NCBI RefSeq assembly: GCF_003612565.1
Contig: NZ_RAZG01000047.1
Location: 1 to 32,601 of the forward strand
DNA: 32,601 bases
DNA from: Roseburia sp. 1XD42-69
GTDB taxonomy: Bacteria; Bacillota; Clostridia; Lachnospirales; Lachnospiraceae
Reading direction: 5' to 3'
The translations under genes were made by a program, and so were the position numbers. The notes beneath the pieces were generated by a model. The model was not told where the DNA came from, ran no database searches, and worked only from the letters and a program-made list of their open reading frames with translations. Positions 16,489-23,189 of the stretch are shown here, one piece after another; positions within the stretch are counted from its first letter, which is position 1; each line of letters starts with the position of its first letter.

Positions 16489-17160
16489 TTATCCCATATA
16501 TTCACCGTTATAGCTTACAAGGACAGCGCTGTTTATCCCGGGCATATCTGAAAGAATATTGATAAAATCCGTGTCATCATCTTTCATACGAATTTCCATA
16601 TTCAGCTCTACGGCGCCTTTTTGGGCTGTCTTGCTTTTTACAACACATTTTCGCACCTGCCCCTTAAGAAATTCTTTCGCCTGGTTTTCCGCAGCCGAAT
16701 CCATGCAGGATAAAACCACAATATAAGGGTTACAGCAGGATTTTCTGTTGACAAAGACAAGAAGTATGATTCCACTAAAAACACTGCCTATAACAGACAG
16801 GGGAATCATCCCCGCCGCCAAAACAATACCTGCTGCAATGGCCCAAAATAAAAATGCAATATCAAGAGGCTCTTTAATCGCTGTCCGGAAACGCACAATG
16901 GAAAGCGCACCCACCATGCCCAGGGAAAGAACTACATTGGATATCACCGCCAGGATAACAAGGGTGGTAATCATGGTAAGGGCGATTAAAGTTGTTCCGA
17001 AACTGGAAGAATACATCACACCCTGGTACGTCTTTTTGTAAACCAAAAATATAAACATGCCAATGCCGAAGGCCAGGATAAGGGCAAGCCCCATATCAAA
17101 AATGCCCACACTGGTGGTATTCTCCAAAAAACTTGATTTAAAAATGTCCTGAAACGTCAT
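16489..17160 (-). CDS. DUF4956 membrane protein
   Basis: The 223-residue protein has four hydrophobic helices in the first 145 residues: MGLALILAFGIGMFIFLVY, TLIALTMITTLVILAVI, then two in DIAFLFWAIAAGIVLAAGMI and VIGSVFSGIILLVFV. They enclose the signature GALSIVRFRTAIKEP. A cytosolic ferredoxin-like tail follows. DUF4956 proteins regularly accompany VTC-domain and CotH proteins in Firmicutes; the function is unknown, but a membrane partner of the polymerase is likely. It starts 24 nt after the VTC gene and ends 10 nt before the CotH start, showing one operon. Confidence 0.88.
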   Translation of the reverse strand: MTFQDIFKSSFLENTTSVGIFDMGLALILAFGIGMFIFLVYKKTYQGVMYSSSFGTTLIALTMITTLVILAVISNVVLSLGMVGALSIVRFRTAIKEPLDIAFLFWAIAAGIVLAAGMIPLSVIGSVFSGIILLVFVNRKSCCNPYIVVLSCMDSAAENQAKEFLKGQVRKCVVKSKTAQKGAVELNMEIRMKDDDTDFINILSDMPGINSAVLVSYNGEYMG

Positions 17161-17184
17161 AATATTTTCTCCTCCTAATCTAAT

Positions 17185-17853
17185 TTAACCGTAAACCCTG
17201 CAGGCTGCATATTTAGAAAAGGCCCCTGGCCGGCGGCCCTTCAAGCTGACGGCATCACGGATAATGTCCGGCAGATATTCATCCCATTTCACCTCAAGGA
17301 TAATGGGCGCATCTCTTACCGGAAGCGTGATGCAGCTAGGATTCAAAAAATCCCGGCAGTTTTGTCCCGTTCTGATATTGTAGTCTATTGTTACACGGAC
17401 ATTCCCCGGTGAAAATACAAATGCCTCTCTTGTATAGCCGACAATAATTTTCGGCTGCAACCCGCCGCAAAGTTTGCTGTAAAATTCCAAAACCAGGGAA
17501 TTTCCACTCTGGGCCATCCATTCAAAATTCCCCTCTGCAAGACATGCTGCCTGCTCTTTGAAAAGGGGAGCGTTCTCTTTTAAGCACAAACCGTTTACTT
17601 TGCACTTTTTCTCAAGATGAATCACTTTTAAGTCGTCGTTATAATATCGGATTCTGAATTTCTCACGAATATTCACGCCTTCAATTTTATCCCGCAGTGC
17701 TTTGTCTGAAGCATGATCAAAATATAAACTGTGAACCACATATTTTCCGTCCTTGGTGTGGATGTCACGTTTGGCCACCGCAGAAAGCCTCTGGCAAAGG
17801 ATCAACATATCCCCATAACTTATCCTGTATTTCCATTCATGCCGGTATTTCAC
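17185..17853 (-). CDS. VTC-domain (polyphosphate polymerase-like) protein
   Basis: The 222-residue protein has the tunnel-enzyme residues of the VTC/CYTH superfamily: YRHEWKYRIS at the start, SLYFDHASDKALRDKIEGV, KFRIRYYNDD, VIHLEKKCKVNG and IILEVKWDEYLP. The family makes polyphosphate from ATP in yeast; bacterial members next to DUF4956 and CotH are not characterised to my knowledge. GTG 17853 is chosen because GGAAGGAG lies 7-8 nt before it; the longer TTG frame would place that site inside the gene. It is the third gene of the operon, after the two-component pair. Confidence 0.85.
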   Translation of the reverse strand: MKYRHEWKYRISYGDMLILCQRLSAVAKRDIHTKDGKYVVHSLYFDHASDKALRDKIEGVNIREKFRIRYYNDDLKVIHLEKKCKVNGLCLKENAPLFKEQAACLAEGNFEWMAQSGNSLVLEFYSKLCGGLQPKIIVGYTREAFVFSPGNVRVTIDYNIRTGQNCRDFLNPSCITLPVRDAPIILEVKWDEYLPDIIRDAVSLKGRRPGAFSKYAACRVYG

Positions 17854-17944
17854 AAATTTCACTCCTTCCAAAAAAAATCCAATCTCTTTTGTACTTTGGC
17901 TTTGCCATTATACAAAAGAAAGATTGAACTTTTATTGAAAGAAA

Positions 17945-19165
17945 TTATTTAATTTTGCTGGGCAGGGAAACCACAAATTTTACTTTTCCATTGTGGCAAA
18001 ATACCTTAATTTCTCCGCCGTGTGATGCGGCAGCTGCCTTTGCAATGGCAAGCCCCAGGCCATAATGCCCGCTTTCGCTGCTTCTCGCCTTATCCAGTCG
18101 GTAGAAGCGTTCAAAAAGGTTTTCCATCTGCTCCGGCGGTATTTCCTCCCCAGTGTTTTCCACCCACAACTTTATAACATTCCGTTCTTTTCTCAGGGTA
18201 CAGGAAATCTCACCGTCTTTTTTGCTGTGGGAAACTGCATTGTCCAGCAAGATAGACACAAGCTGTTTTAATTCGTCCCCATTTCCAAACACATATAGGG
18301 ATTCCTCTATTTCACAATGAAACTTCAGTTCTTTTTCAAACGCAGCGCTTTCAAAAGGAAGGGCTTCCCCCGTCACAAGACGGCTAAAATCCAGCCTTTC
18401 CTTAGGCGCAGAGACATTTTCTGTCCTTGCAAGTTCTAAAAGCCTGCCCACAAGAACCCCCATGCGCGCATTTTCATATTGGATATTGGCAAGCCATTGA
18501 TTTTCCCCAATCACCCGGGATAAAAGTTCGGCGTTTGTATTTACCACAGCGATAGGCGTTTTCAGTTCGTGTCCTGCATCTGAGATAAACCTTCTCTGTT
18601 TCTCATAGCTTTCTTCCAGGGGCGCCACGATTCTGTCTGCAAGATATCGGGCAAGAAAAAACAAAGCTGCAATGGCAAGCCCGCCAAAAATCAGGGTATA
18701 TCGAAACAGGGTATTAATGCTTTCCTTAAAAACCGTATTGTCCTTAAAGGTAAAAAGCATGTATCCGCCCTTATCCAAAACAAAATAAGCCAAATTATTT
18801 TTTACGCCTGTTGCTTTGCCGCTGGATGATATATCCTCGGCAAGGCAGGAAAGTTCCTCATTGCTGTGCAGTTTTTCCTGGGGATTTTTTATCTCAATGA
18901 TTTCCCCCTCATATGTCATGGCAACCGTATAAAATGTGGCGAGCTGAAATAAAGGCATATCGGAATAACGGGGATTTCCAGGGGGCGGCGCCTGGCCTGG
19001 CCGGGACAGGACATACCGCCAGGCGTGTTCCCTTAACATACCCTTGTTTTGCTCTGCCAGTTCAAAATAACTGCAGGCATAAATTATGGTAAGGGTTCCC
19101 GCCCACAGCAGTACAAGCACAGACATAATGGAAGCCACAATTTTCCTTCGTGATTTCTTAAACAT
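17945..19165 (-). CDS. Sensor histidine kinase of the VTC/CotH operon
   Basis: The kinase has 406 residues. Helix 1 is at about 10-32; a short extracellular sensor (about 33-150) contains the stretch PGQAPPPGNPRYSDM; helix 2 is at about 155-172. HisKA (KQRRFISDAGHELKTPIAVV, His about 199) and HATPase follow, with N-box LVSILLDNAVSHS and G-box HYGLGLAIAKAAAASHGG. This is an EnvZ/PhoR-type kinase. It overlaps its regulator by 8 nt and lies upstream of the VTC gene in the same direction, so it probably controls that cluster. The signal is unknown. Confidence 0.92.
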   Translation of the reverse strand: MFKKSRRKIVASIMSVLVLLWAGTLTIIYACSYFELAEQNKGMLREHAWRYVLSRPGQAPPPGNPRYSDMPLFQLATFYTVAMTYEGEIIEIKNPQEKLHSNEELSCLAEDISSSGKATGVKNNLAYFVLDKGGYMLFTFKDNTVFKESINTLFRYTLIFGGLAIAALFFLARYLADRIVAPLEESYEKQRRFISDAGHELKTPIAVVNTNAELLSRVIGENQWLANIQYENARMGVLVGRLLELARTENVSAPKERLDFSRLVTGEALPFESAAFEKELKFHCEIEESLYVFGNGDELKQLVSILLDNAVSHSKKDGEISCTLRKERNVIKLWVENTGEEIPPEQMENLFERFYRLDKARSSESGHYGLGLAIAKAAAASHGGEIKVFCHNGKVKFVVSLPSKIK

Positions 19166-19841
19166 CTTCCCACCTTAATTCATACCCCATTCCCCGCACT
19201 GCTTTGATTTTCGTCTTTGCCCCCACAAAAGACAGTTTTTTTCTTGTAAAAGACATATACACCTCTACATTATTATATTCCGCTTCATTTTCAAACCCCC
19301 ATATCTTCACTGCAAGCTGTTCACGGGACAGAATTTGCCCTGAATTTGCAATGAGATATTCCAGTATCCGGTATTCCTTTTCGCCAAGCCGCACACTTTG
19401 TCCGTTTTGGGTGCAGTTTAAGGTTGCACTGGATGTCTCCAGAGAAATATCCCCAAAAGTCAAGGTGTTATCCGGCGTACTGATATTTCTTCTTCCAAGC
19501 GCCCTAAGCCTGGCCAAAAGCTCCCTGGCCATAAAGGGCTTAGTCAGATAATCGTCCGCACCACAGTCGAGACCCGTCACTTTATCCTCCAGTCCACTTT
19601 TTGCCGTAAGCATTAAAACAGGGGTATGGACTCTTTTTTGCCGAAGCTTTTTCACGATTTCAAAACCGTCCATTTCCGGCAGCATTACATCCAGGATCAT
19701 TATATCGTAAATCCCGCTTTCCCCTGCGGCAAGCCCTGACAAACCATCATAAAAACAGTCCACCTCGTATTTTTCCTGCCGCAACAGCTCCCCAAGTGCA
19801 TCGGCCATCCTCTTTTCATCTTCCACTAGCAAAATCCGCAT
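19158..19841 (-). CDS. OmpR-family response regulator of the VTC/CotH operon
   Basis: The regulator has 227 residues. The receiver carries EDE (8-10), Asp51 in IMILDVMLPEMDG, Thr in LMLTAKSG and Lys in YLTKPFMARELLARL. The C-terminal winged helix (about 125-225) contains LGEKEYRILEYLIANSGQIL and AEYNNVEVYMSFTRKKL. The start is ATG 19841, with GGAGAGG about 6 nt upstream. A near-consensus promoter precedes it at 19906-19934. It is divergent from the second two-component system, and the two share an intergenic region of about 185 bp. Confidence 0.93.
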   Translation of the reverse strand: MRILLVEDEKRMADALGELLRQEKYEVDCFYDGLSGLAAGESGIYDIMILDVMLPEMDGFEIVKKLRQKRVHTPVLMLTAKSGLEDKVTGLDCGADDYLTKPFMARELLARLRALGRRNISTPDNTLTFGDISLETSSATLNCTQNGQSVRLGEKEYRILEYLIANSGQILSREQLAVKIWGFENEAEYNNVEVYMSFTRKKLSFVGAKTKIKAVRGMGYELRWEDV

Positions 19842-19905
19842 TTCATCCTCTCCATTTATCATAATACCTTTTCAATCCTGCATCTATGGTCTTTATTCTG
19901 TATTT

Positions 19906-19934
19906 ATTATACGGAAGATGTAAAAATTAAACAA
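19906..19934 (-). promoter_or_regulatory. Promoter of the VTC/CotH operon
   Basis: On the minus strand, TTGTTT (19929-19934), a 17-nt spacer and TATAAT (19906-19911). It is the best match upstream of the 19841 start. Confidence 0.65.
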
Positions 19935-19958
19935 GGCGAATCCCCAGTTTCCCAGAAT

Positions 19959-19987
19959 TTGAAAAAGGGAAAAATATATGATACTAT
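19959..19987 (+). promoter_or_regulatory. Promoter of the second two-component operon
   Basis: TTGAAA (19959-19964), a 17-nt spacer and TACTAT (19982-19987), about 40 nt before the regulator start at 20026. It is back to back with the divergent promoter, so both could respond to one regulator. Confidence 0.65.
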
Positions 19988-20025
19988 GTATTACAATAAA
20001 AATCTATATGGGAGCCGTATCTACC

Positions 20026-20700
20026 ATGAAAAAAATATTAATTATAGAAGACGACAGGGAATTAAACCTGGGCGTTTCCTACGCCCTGGAAAAAGAACAA
20101 TACCAGGTTCTAAAAGCCTTTTCCTTAAGGGAAGGAAAAAAGCTTGAGACAGAGCAGAATTTGGACCTGATACTGTTAGACGTAAACCTTCCGGACGGGG
20201 AAGGATTCTCCTTCTGCCAGTGGCTGACATCCCAAAACCGAAACGTCCCCCTTATCTTTTTAACCGCCCGTGATTTGGAGGAGGATATCTTAAAAGGCTA
20301 TGAAGCGGGAGCCTGGGATTATGTCACAAAACCTTTTTCCATGAAGGTTCTAATAAAGAAACTGGAAGTGATTTTAAAGCGGGAAACTGCCCCAAAGGAA
20401 AATATCTATGACGATGGTTTTTTGCAAATTGACTTTGACAAGGCAAAGGCAAAGACAGGGGGAAACCAATGTATTTTAACGCCCACGGAATTTCGGCTGC
20501 TTCATACGCTTATCCAAAACAGGGGACAGCTACTCACATACTCCACGCTGTTAGAGCGAATCTGGGACCAAAACGGCCAGTTTGTGGACAAACATGCACT
20601 GGCGGTAAATATTAACAGGCTGCGGAAAAAAATTGAAGACGGGGAACACAAATATATATCAAATGTATATGGGATGGGATACCAATGGCTGAGAGAATGA
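20026..20700 (+). CDS. OmpR-family response regulator (second system)
   Basis: The regulator has 224 residues. The receiver carries EDD (8-10), Asp52 in LILLDVNLPDGEG, Thr in IFLTARDLEED and Lys in YVTKPFSMKVL. The winged helix contains LTPTEFRLLHTLIQNRGQLL and VNINRLRKKIEDGEHKYISN. ATG 20026 (MKKILIIEDD) has a weak GGGAG about 12 nt upstream; the earlier in-frame ATG at 19978 lies within the -10 region and is unlikely. Its stop overlaps the start of the kinase gene. Regulators of this kind beside short kinases and FtsX-type ABC genes often answer cell-envelope-active peptides. Confidence 0.9.
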   Translation: MKKILIIEDDRELNLGVSYALEKEQYQVLKAFSLREGKKLETEQNLDLILLDVNLPDGEGFSFCQWLTSQNRNVPLIFLTARDLEEDILKGYEAGAWDYVTKPFSMKVLIKKLEVILKRETAPKENIYDDGFLQIDFDKAKAKTGGNQCILTPTEFRLLHTLIQNRGQLLTYSTLLERIWDQNGQFVDKHALAVNINRLRKKIEDGEHKYISNVYGMGYQWLRE

Positions 20701-21605
20701 TGCTAATCATATGTGCCGCCGTAATTCTTATTTTGGCATATAAGCTGCGGCGGCTTTCCCGGGATATCTGCGAATACCACATCTGGCTGGAACAGTGCTT
20801 AAACCGCTTAATAGACGGAAAAGAACTTAGTAAAAGCCATATTCCAAAAGATACCTTAAAAGGCAGAACGGAAAATAAACTGTACCACCTAAGCCGTATC
20901 TGGCAGCAGAAAAGCGACTCCGCAGGAATGGAACAAAAACAGATAAAAGAGCTGATTTCCGATATTTCGCACCAGACAAAAACTCCCACTGCAAATATAA
21001 AATTGTATACGGAAATGCTCTCCACAGAGACCGACCATGAGAAAATCAGGGAGTTTGTTAAAAACATAGAATCCCAGACGGAAAAACTGGATTTTCTAAT
21101 GGAGAGCATGATAAAAATGTCGAGGCTTGAAGCTGGGATCATAGAAATCCGGCAAAAACCGGAAAACCTCTTTTTCACCCTGCAGAAAGCTCTCTCCGCC
21201 ATTGTACCAAAGGCGGAACAAAAAGGAATCACCCTTTCTGTAAACTGCCCGGAAAACATTTCGGTAAGCCATGATACAAAATGGACGGAGGAGGCCGTTT
21301 TCAATGTATTAGACAACGGCGTAAAATACACTCCCTATGGGGGCAGGATTCGTGTGGCGGTAAAGAGACAGGAAATATATACGAAAATATCTATTAAAGA
21401 TACGGGAAAAGGTATTGCAAAAGACCGCCAGGCCCAGATATTCACCCGGTTTTACAGAGAGCCGGAAGTCCATGAGACAGAGGGCATCGGCGTGGGCCTT
21501 TATTTGGCGCGAAAGATAATCACCCTGCAGAAAGGTTACATGCAGGTGCAGTCCGGGCCGGGGGAAGGCTCAGAATTTTCTATATTTCTCCCGAATAAAA
21601 CATAG
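20685..21605 (+). CDS. Short-sensor histidine kinase (second system)
   Basis: The kinase has 306 residues. One N-terminal membrane segment (about 5-20, LIICAAVILILAY) has almost no extracellular part. The linker is followed by HisKA KELISDISHQTKTPTANIKL (His about 96) and HATPase with N-box VFNVLDNGVKYT and G-box TEGIGVGLYLARKIITLQKG. Kinases lacking a sensor domain often depend on a partner transporter for sensing; the ABC genes downstream are candidates. The start overlaps the regulator end by 16 nt; ATG 20697 is an alternative start. A bidirectional terminator follows. Confidence 0.9.
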   Translation: MAERMMLIICAAVILILAYKLRRLSRDICEYHIWLEQCLNRLIDGKELSKSHIPKDTLKGRTENKLYHLSRIWQQKSDSAGMEQKQIKELISDISHQTKTPTANIKLYTEMLSTETDHEKIREFVKNIESQTEKLDFLMESMIKMSRLEAGIIEIRQKPENLFFTLQKALSAIVPKAEQKGITLSVNCPENISVSHDTKWTEEAVFNVLDNGVKYTPYGGRIRVAVKRQEIYTKISIKDTGKGIAKDRQAQIFTRFYREPEVHETEGIGVGLYLARKIITLQKGYMQVQSGPGEGSEFSIFLPNKT

Positions 21606-21617
21606 TACAAAGGCATA

Positions 21618-21653
21618 AAAAAAGAGATGAACCCTTTGATTCATCTCTTTTTT
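21618..21653. terminator. Bidirectional terminator between kinase and lipoprotein genes
   Basis: A perfect 14-bp stem, AAAAAAGAGATGAA/TTCATCTCTTTTTT, with an 8-nt loop. The A- and T-runs serve both the plus-strand kinase gene and the minus-strand lipoprotein gene. Confidence 0.9.
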
Positions 21654-21668
21654 GCCGTCTTTTTAAGC

Positions 21669-22226
21669 TTATTCTGCCTTGTAAGATTTCTCCACAAGTA
21701 CATTTCCGTCCGGGTCAAGGTAACGCATTGTTACTGTACAAGCGCCTGCCTGTCCCACTGCATCATCAAAAGTTTTTACCTGAGCCTTTAATGTATCTGC
21801 CTGGGCATCCAATGCTGTTCCTAAAGCCTCTCCCATTCCGTCTACCATCATAGAGCTGTCTTCAATTTTAATGATAATAGCCAGCTCATTTCCTGTAGCT
21901 TCAAAATCTACGGACATGCCGTCTCCTGCCATTGCTCCAAATGCAGTATCCATGGTAGATTTTACACTGGGATCATTGTATAATTCCTCCAATGTTGTGG
22001 AAGTTCCTGCATCGCTGCCTGCATCATCTGCACTGTCTGCGTCATCTGCACTGTCTGCATCATCTGCACTGTCTGCATCATCTGTTTTTGTGTCCTCTGC
22101 CGCCTCTGTCTTAGCTCCTGTCTCAGCGGTCTTTGCCTTATCATCAGAGCCGCCGCAGCCTGCAACAGACAATGTCATTGCCATAAGTGCCGCACATGCA
22201 AAAAATTTTAAAGATTTTCTTTTCAT
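21669..22226 (-). CDS. Secreted lipoprotein with Asp/Ala/Ser repeats (DUF4854-like)
   Basis: This is a 185-residue protein. Signal peptide MKRKSLKFFACAALMAMTLS is followed by lipobox VAGC (Cys24), so it is lipid-anchored outside the cell. A low-complexity acidic linker (about 45-75) is made of ADSADD repeats. A folded domain of about 100 residues follows, with LEELYNDPSVKSTMDTAF and VTMRYLDPDGNVLVEKSY; this resembles DUF4854. The start is ATG 22226, with AAGGAGG 10 nt upstream; a longer frame lacks these features. It lies between the two-component genes and the ABC genes on the opposite strand, and has its own TTGACA promoter. The role is unknown. Confidence 0.82.
   Translation of the reverse strand: MKRKSLKFFACAALMAMTLSVAGCGGSDDKAKTAETGAKTEAAEDTKTDDADSADDADSADDADSADDAGSDAGTSTTLEELYNDPSVKSTMDTAFGAMAGDGMSVDFEATGNELAIIIKIEDSSMMVDGMGEALGTALDAQADTLKAQVKTFDDAVGQAGACTVTMRYLDPDGNVLVEKSYKAE
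22021..22084 (-). repeat. 18-bp tandem repeat encoding ADSADD
   Basis: The unit GCATCATCTGCACTGTCT occurs three times and then in part (22021-22038, 22039-22056 with one change, 22057-22074, 22075-22084). It is in frame within the lipoprotein gene, so copy changes would alter linker length by six residues without a frameshift. Confidence 0.9.
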
Positions 22227-22306
22227 AATCCATTTCCTCCTTGCCGCTAAGAAGTTTTCCTCACTTCTCACAGCCAATCCTATGTATTATTGTATCAACG
22301 ATGTTT

Positions 22307-22335
22307 ATGTTACTAAAATTTTTCCCCCTTGTCAA
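22307..22335 (-). promoter_or_regulatory. Promoter of the lipoprotein gene
   Basis: On the minus strand, consensus TTGACA (22330-22335), a 17-nt spacer and TAACAT (22307-22312). Confidence 0.7.
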
Positions 22336-22387
22336 TCTAAATCATACACAATCAGCATATTGTCTAAATTTTACAAGTGTCACAAGA

Positions 22388-22420
22388 TTGTGATATTCTG
22401 TTTTTGTGAGCGGTTTGTGA
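22388..22420 (+). promoter_or_regulatory. TTGTGA repeats before the ABC operon
   Basis: TTGTGA occurs at 22388, 22404 and 22415; the last two are 11 bp apart, one helical turn, as OmpR-family regulators often require. The third copy could also be the -35 of a promoter with a -10 near TATAT at 22441. It is a candidate binding site for the 20026 regulator. Confidence 0.45.
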
Positions 22421-22487
22421 TTTTTCCCTGTTATCTTTGTATATGTGCCACAAAAAAAGTCAATTTGTAGAGAAGAAAGGAAAAACA

Positions 22488-23189
22488 ATGAACAATATAA
22501 TTGTAAAAACTACCGGTTTAAAAAAGTACTATCAACTGGGAAAACACAGGGTAAAAGCCTTAGACGGGGTGGACTTTTCCGTAGAGGAGGGGGAATTTGT
22601 CTCTATTATCGGGAAATCCGGAAGCGGAAAAAGCACGCTCCTTCATTTAATCGGGGGATTGGATACCCCCACCGCCGGGGACGTATGTGTGGACAATATT
22701 CACCTGGCAAAGATGAGCCGGGAAGAACTGGCAGTATTCCGCAGGAGAAACATCGGGTTTATCTTTCAGAATTACAATCTTGTACCTGACCTAAATGTAT
22801 TTGAAAATATTACGCTTCCCGTAGAGTTGGACGGTGGAAAACCGGACAGGGAATTTATACGGGAAATCCTCTCCCTTCTGCAGTTGGAGGATAAAACGGA
22901 GGCGCTGCCGGGAAATCTCTCCGGAGGGCAGCAGCAGCGCGTTGCCATTGCCAGGGCAGTTGCATCAAAGCCCGGTATTATTCTGGCGGACGAACCTACA
23001 GGAAATCTGGACACCTCCGCCAGCCATGATGTTATGGGACTGTTAAAAACCGTGGCAAAACTTTATGAACAGACCATTCTTTTAATCACCCACGACTATG
23101 ATATTGCACAGCTTGCAGACAGAATCGTCCAGATTGAGGACGGAAAAATTGTGAAGGGAGATGATATTCATGCTGGCCAACAACAATAA
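22488..23189 (+). CDS. ABC transporter ATP-binding protein (MacB/LolD type)
   Basis: The 233-residue ATPase has Walker [16 protein letters not shown] (about 40-54), Q-loop FIFQNYNLV, signature [14 protein letters not shown], Walker [13 protein letters not shown] and switch His in LLITHDYD. The start is ATG 22488 with AAAGGA upstream; the longer frame to 22437 runs through the likely promoter. It overlaps the permease start by 20 nt. With an FtsX-like permease, such ATPases drive mechanotransmission or peptide/lipoprotein release rather than classic import. The neighbouring two-component system suggests peptide-antibiotic response. Confidence 0.93.
   Translation: MNNIIVKTTGLKKYYQLGKHRVKALDGVDFSVEEGEFVSIIGKSGSGKSTLLHLIGGLDTPTAGDVCVDNIHLAKMSREELAVFRRRNIGFIFQNYNLVPDLNVFENITLPVELDGGKPDREFIREILSLLQLEDKTEALPGNLSGGQQQRVAIARAVASKPGIILADEPTGNLDTSASHDVMGLLKTVAKLYEQTILLITHDYDIAQLADRIVQIEDGKIVKGDDIHAGQQQ

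Noticed and set aside
20612-21331. A 239-codon minus-strand ORF
   Set aside because: It is fully antisense to the second histidine kinase, whose motifs are complete.
22021-22084. A short CRISPR or regulatory repeat array
   Set aside because: The 18-bp units are contiguous and in frame within a coding region.
21871-22470. A 199-codon Ser/Ala-rich plus-strand ORF
   Set aside because: It is the antisense reading of the lipoprotein repeats and the divergent promoter region.
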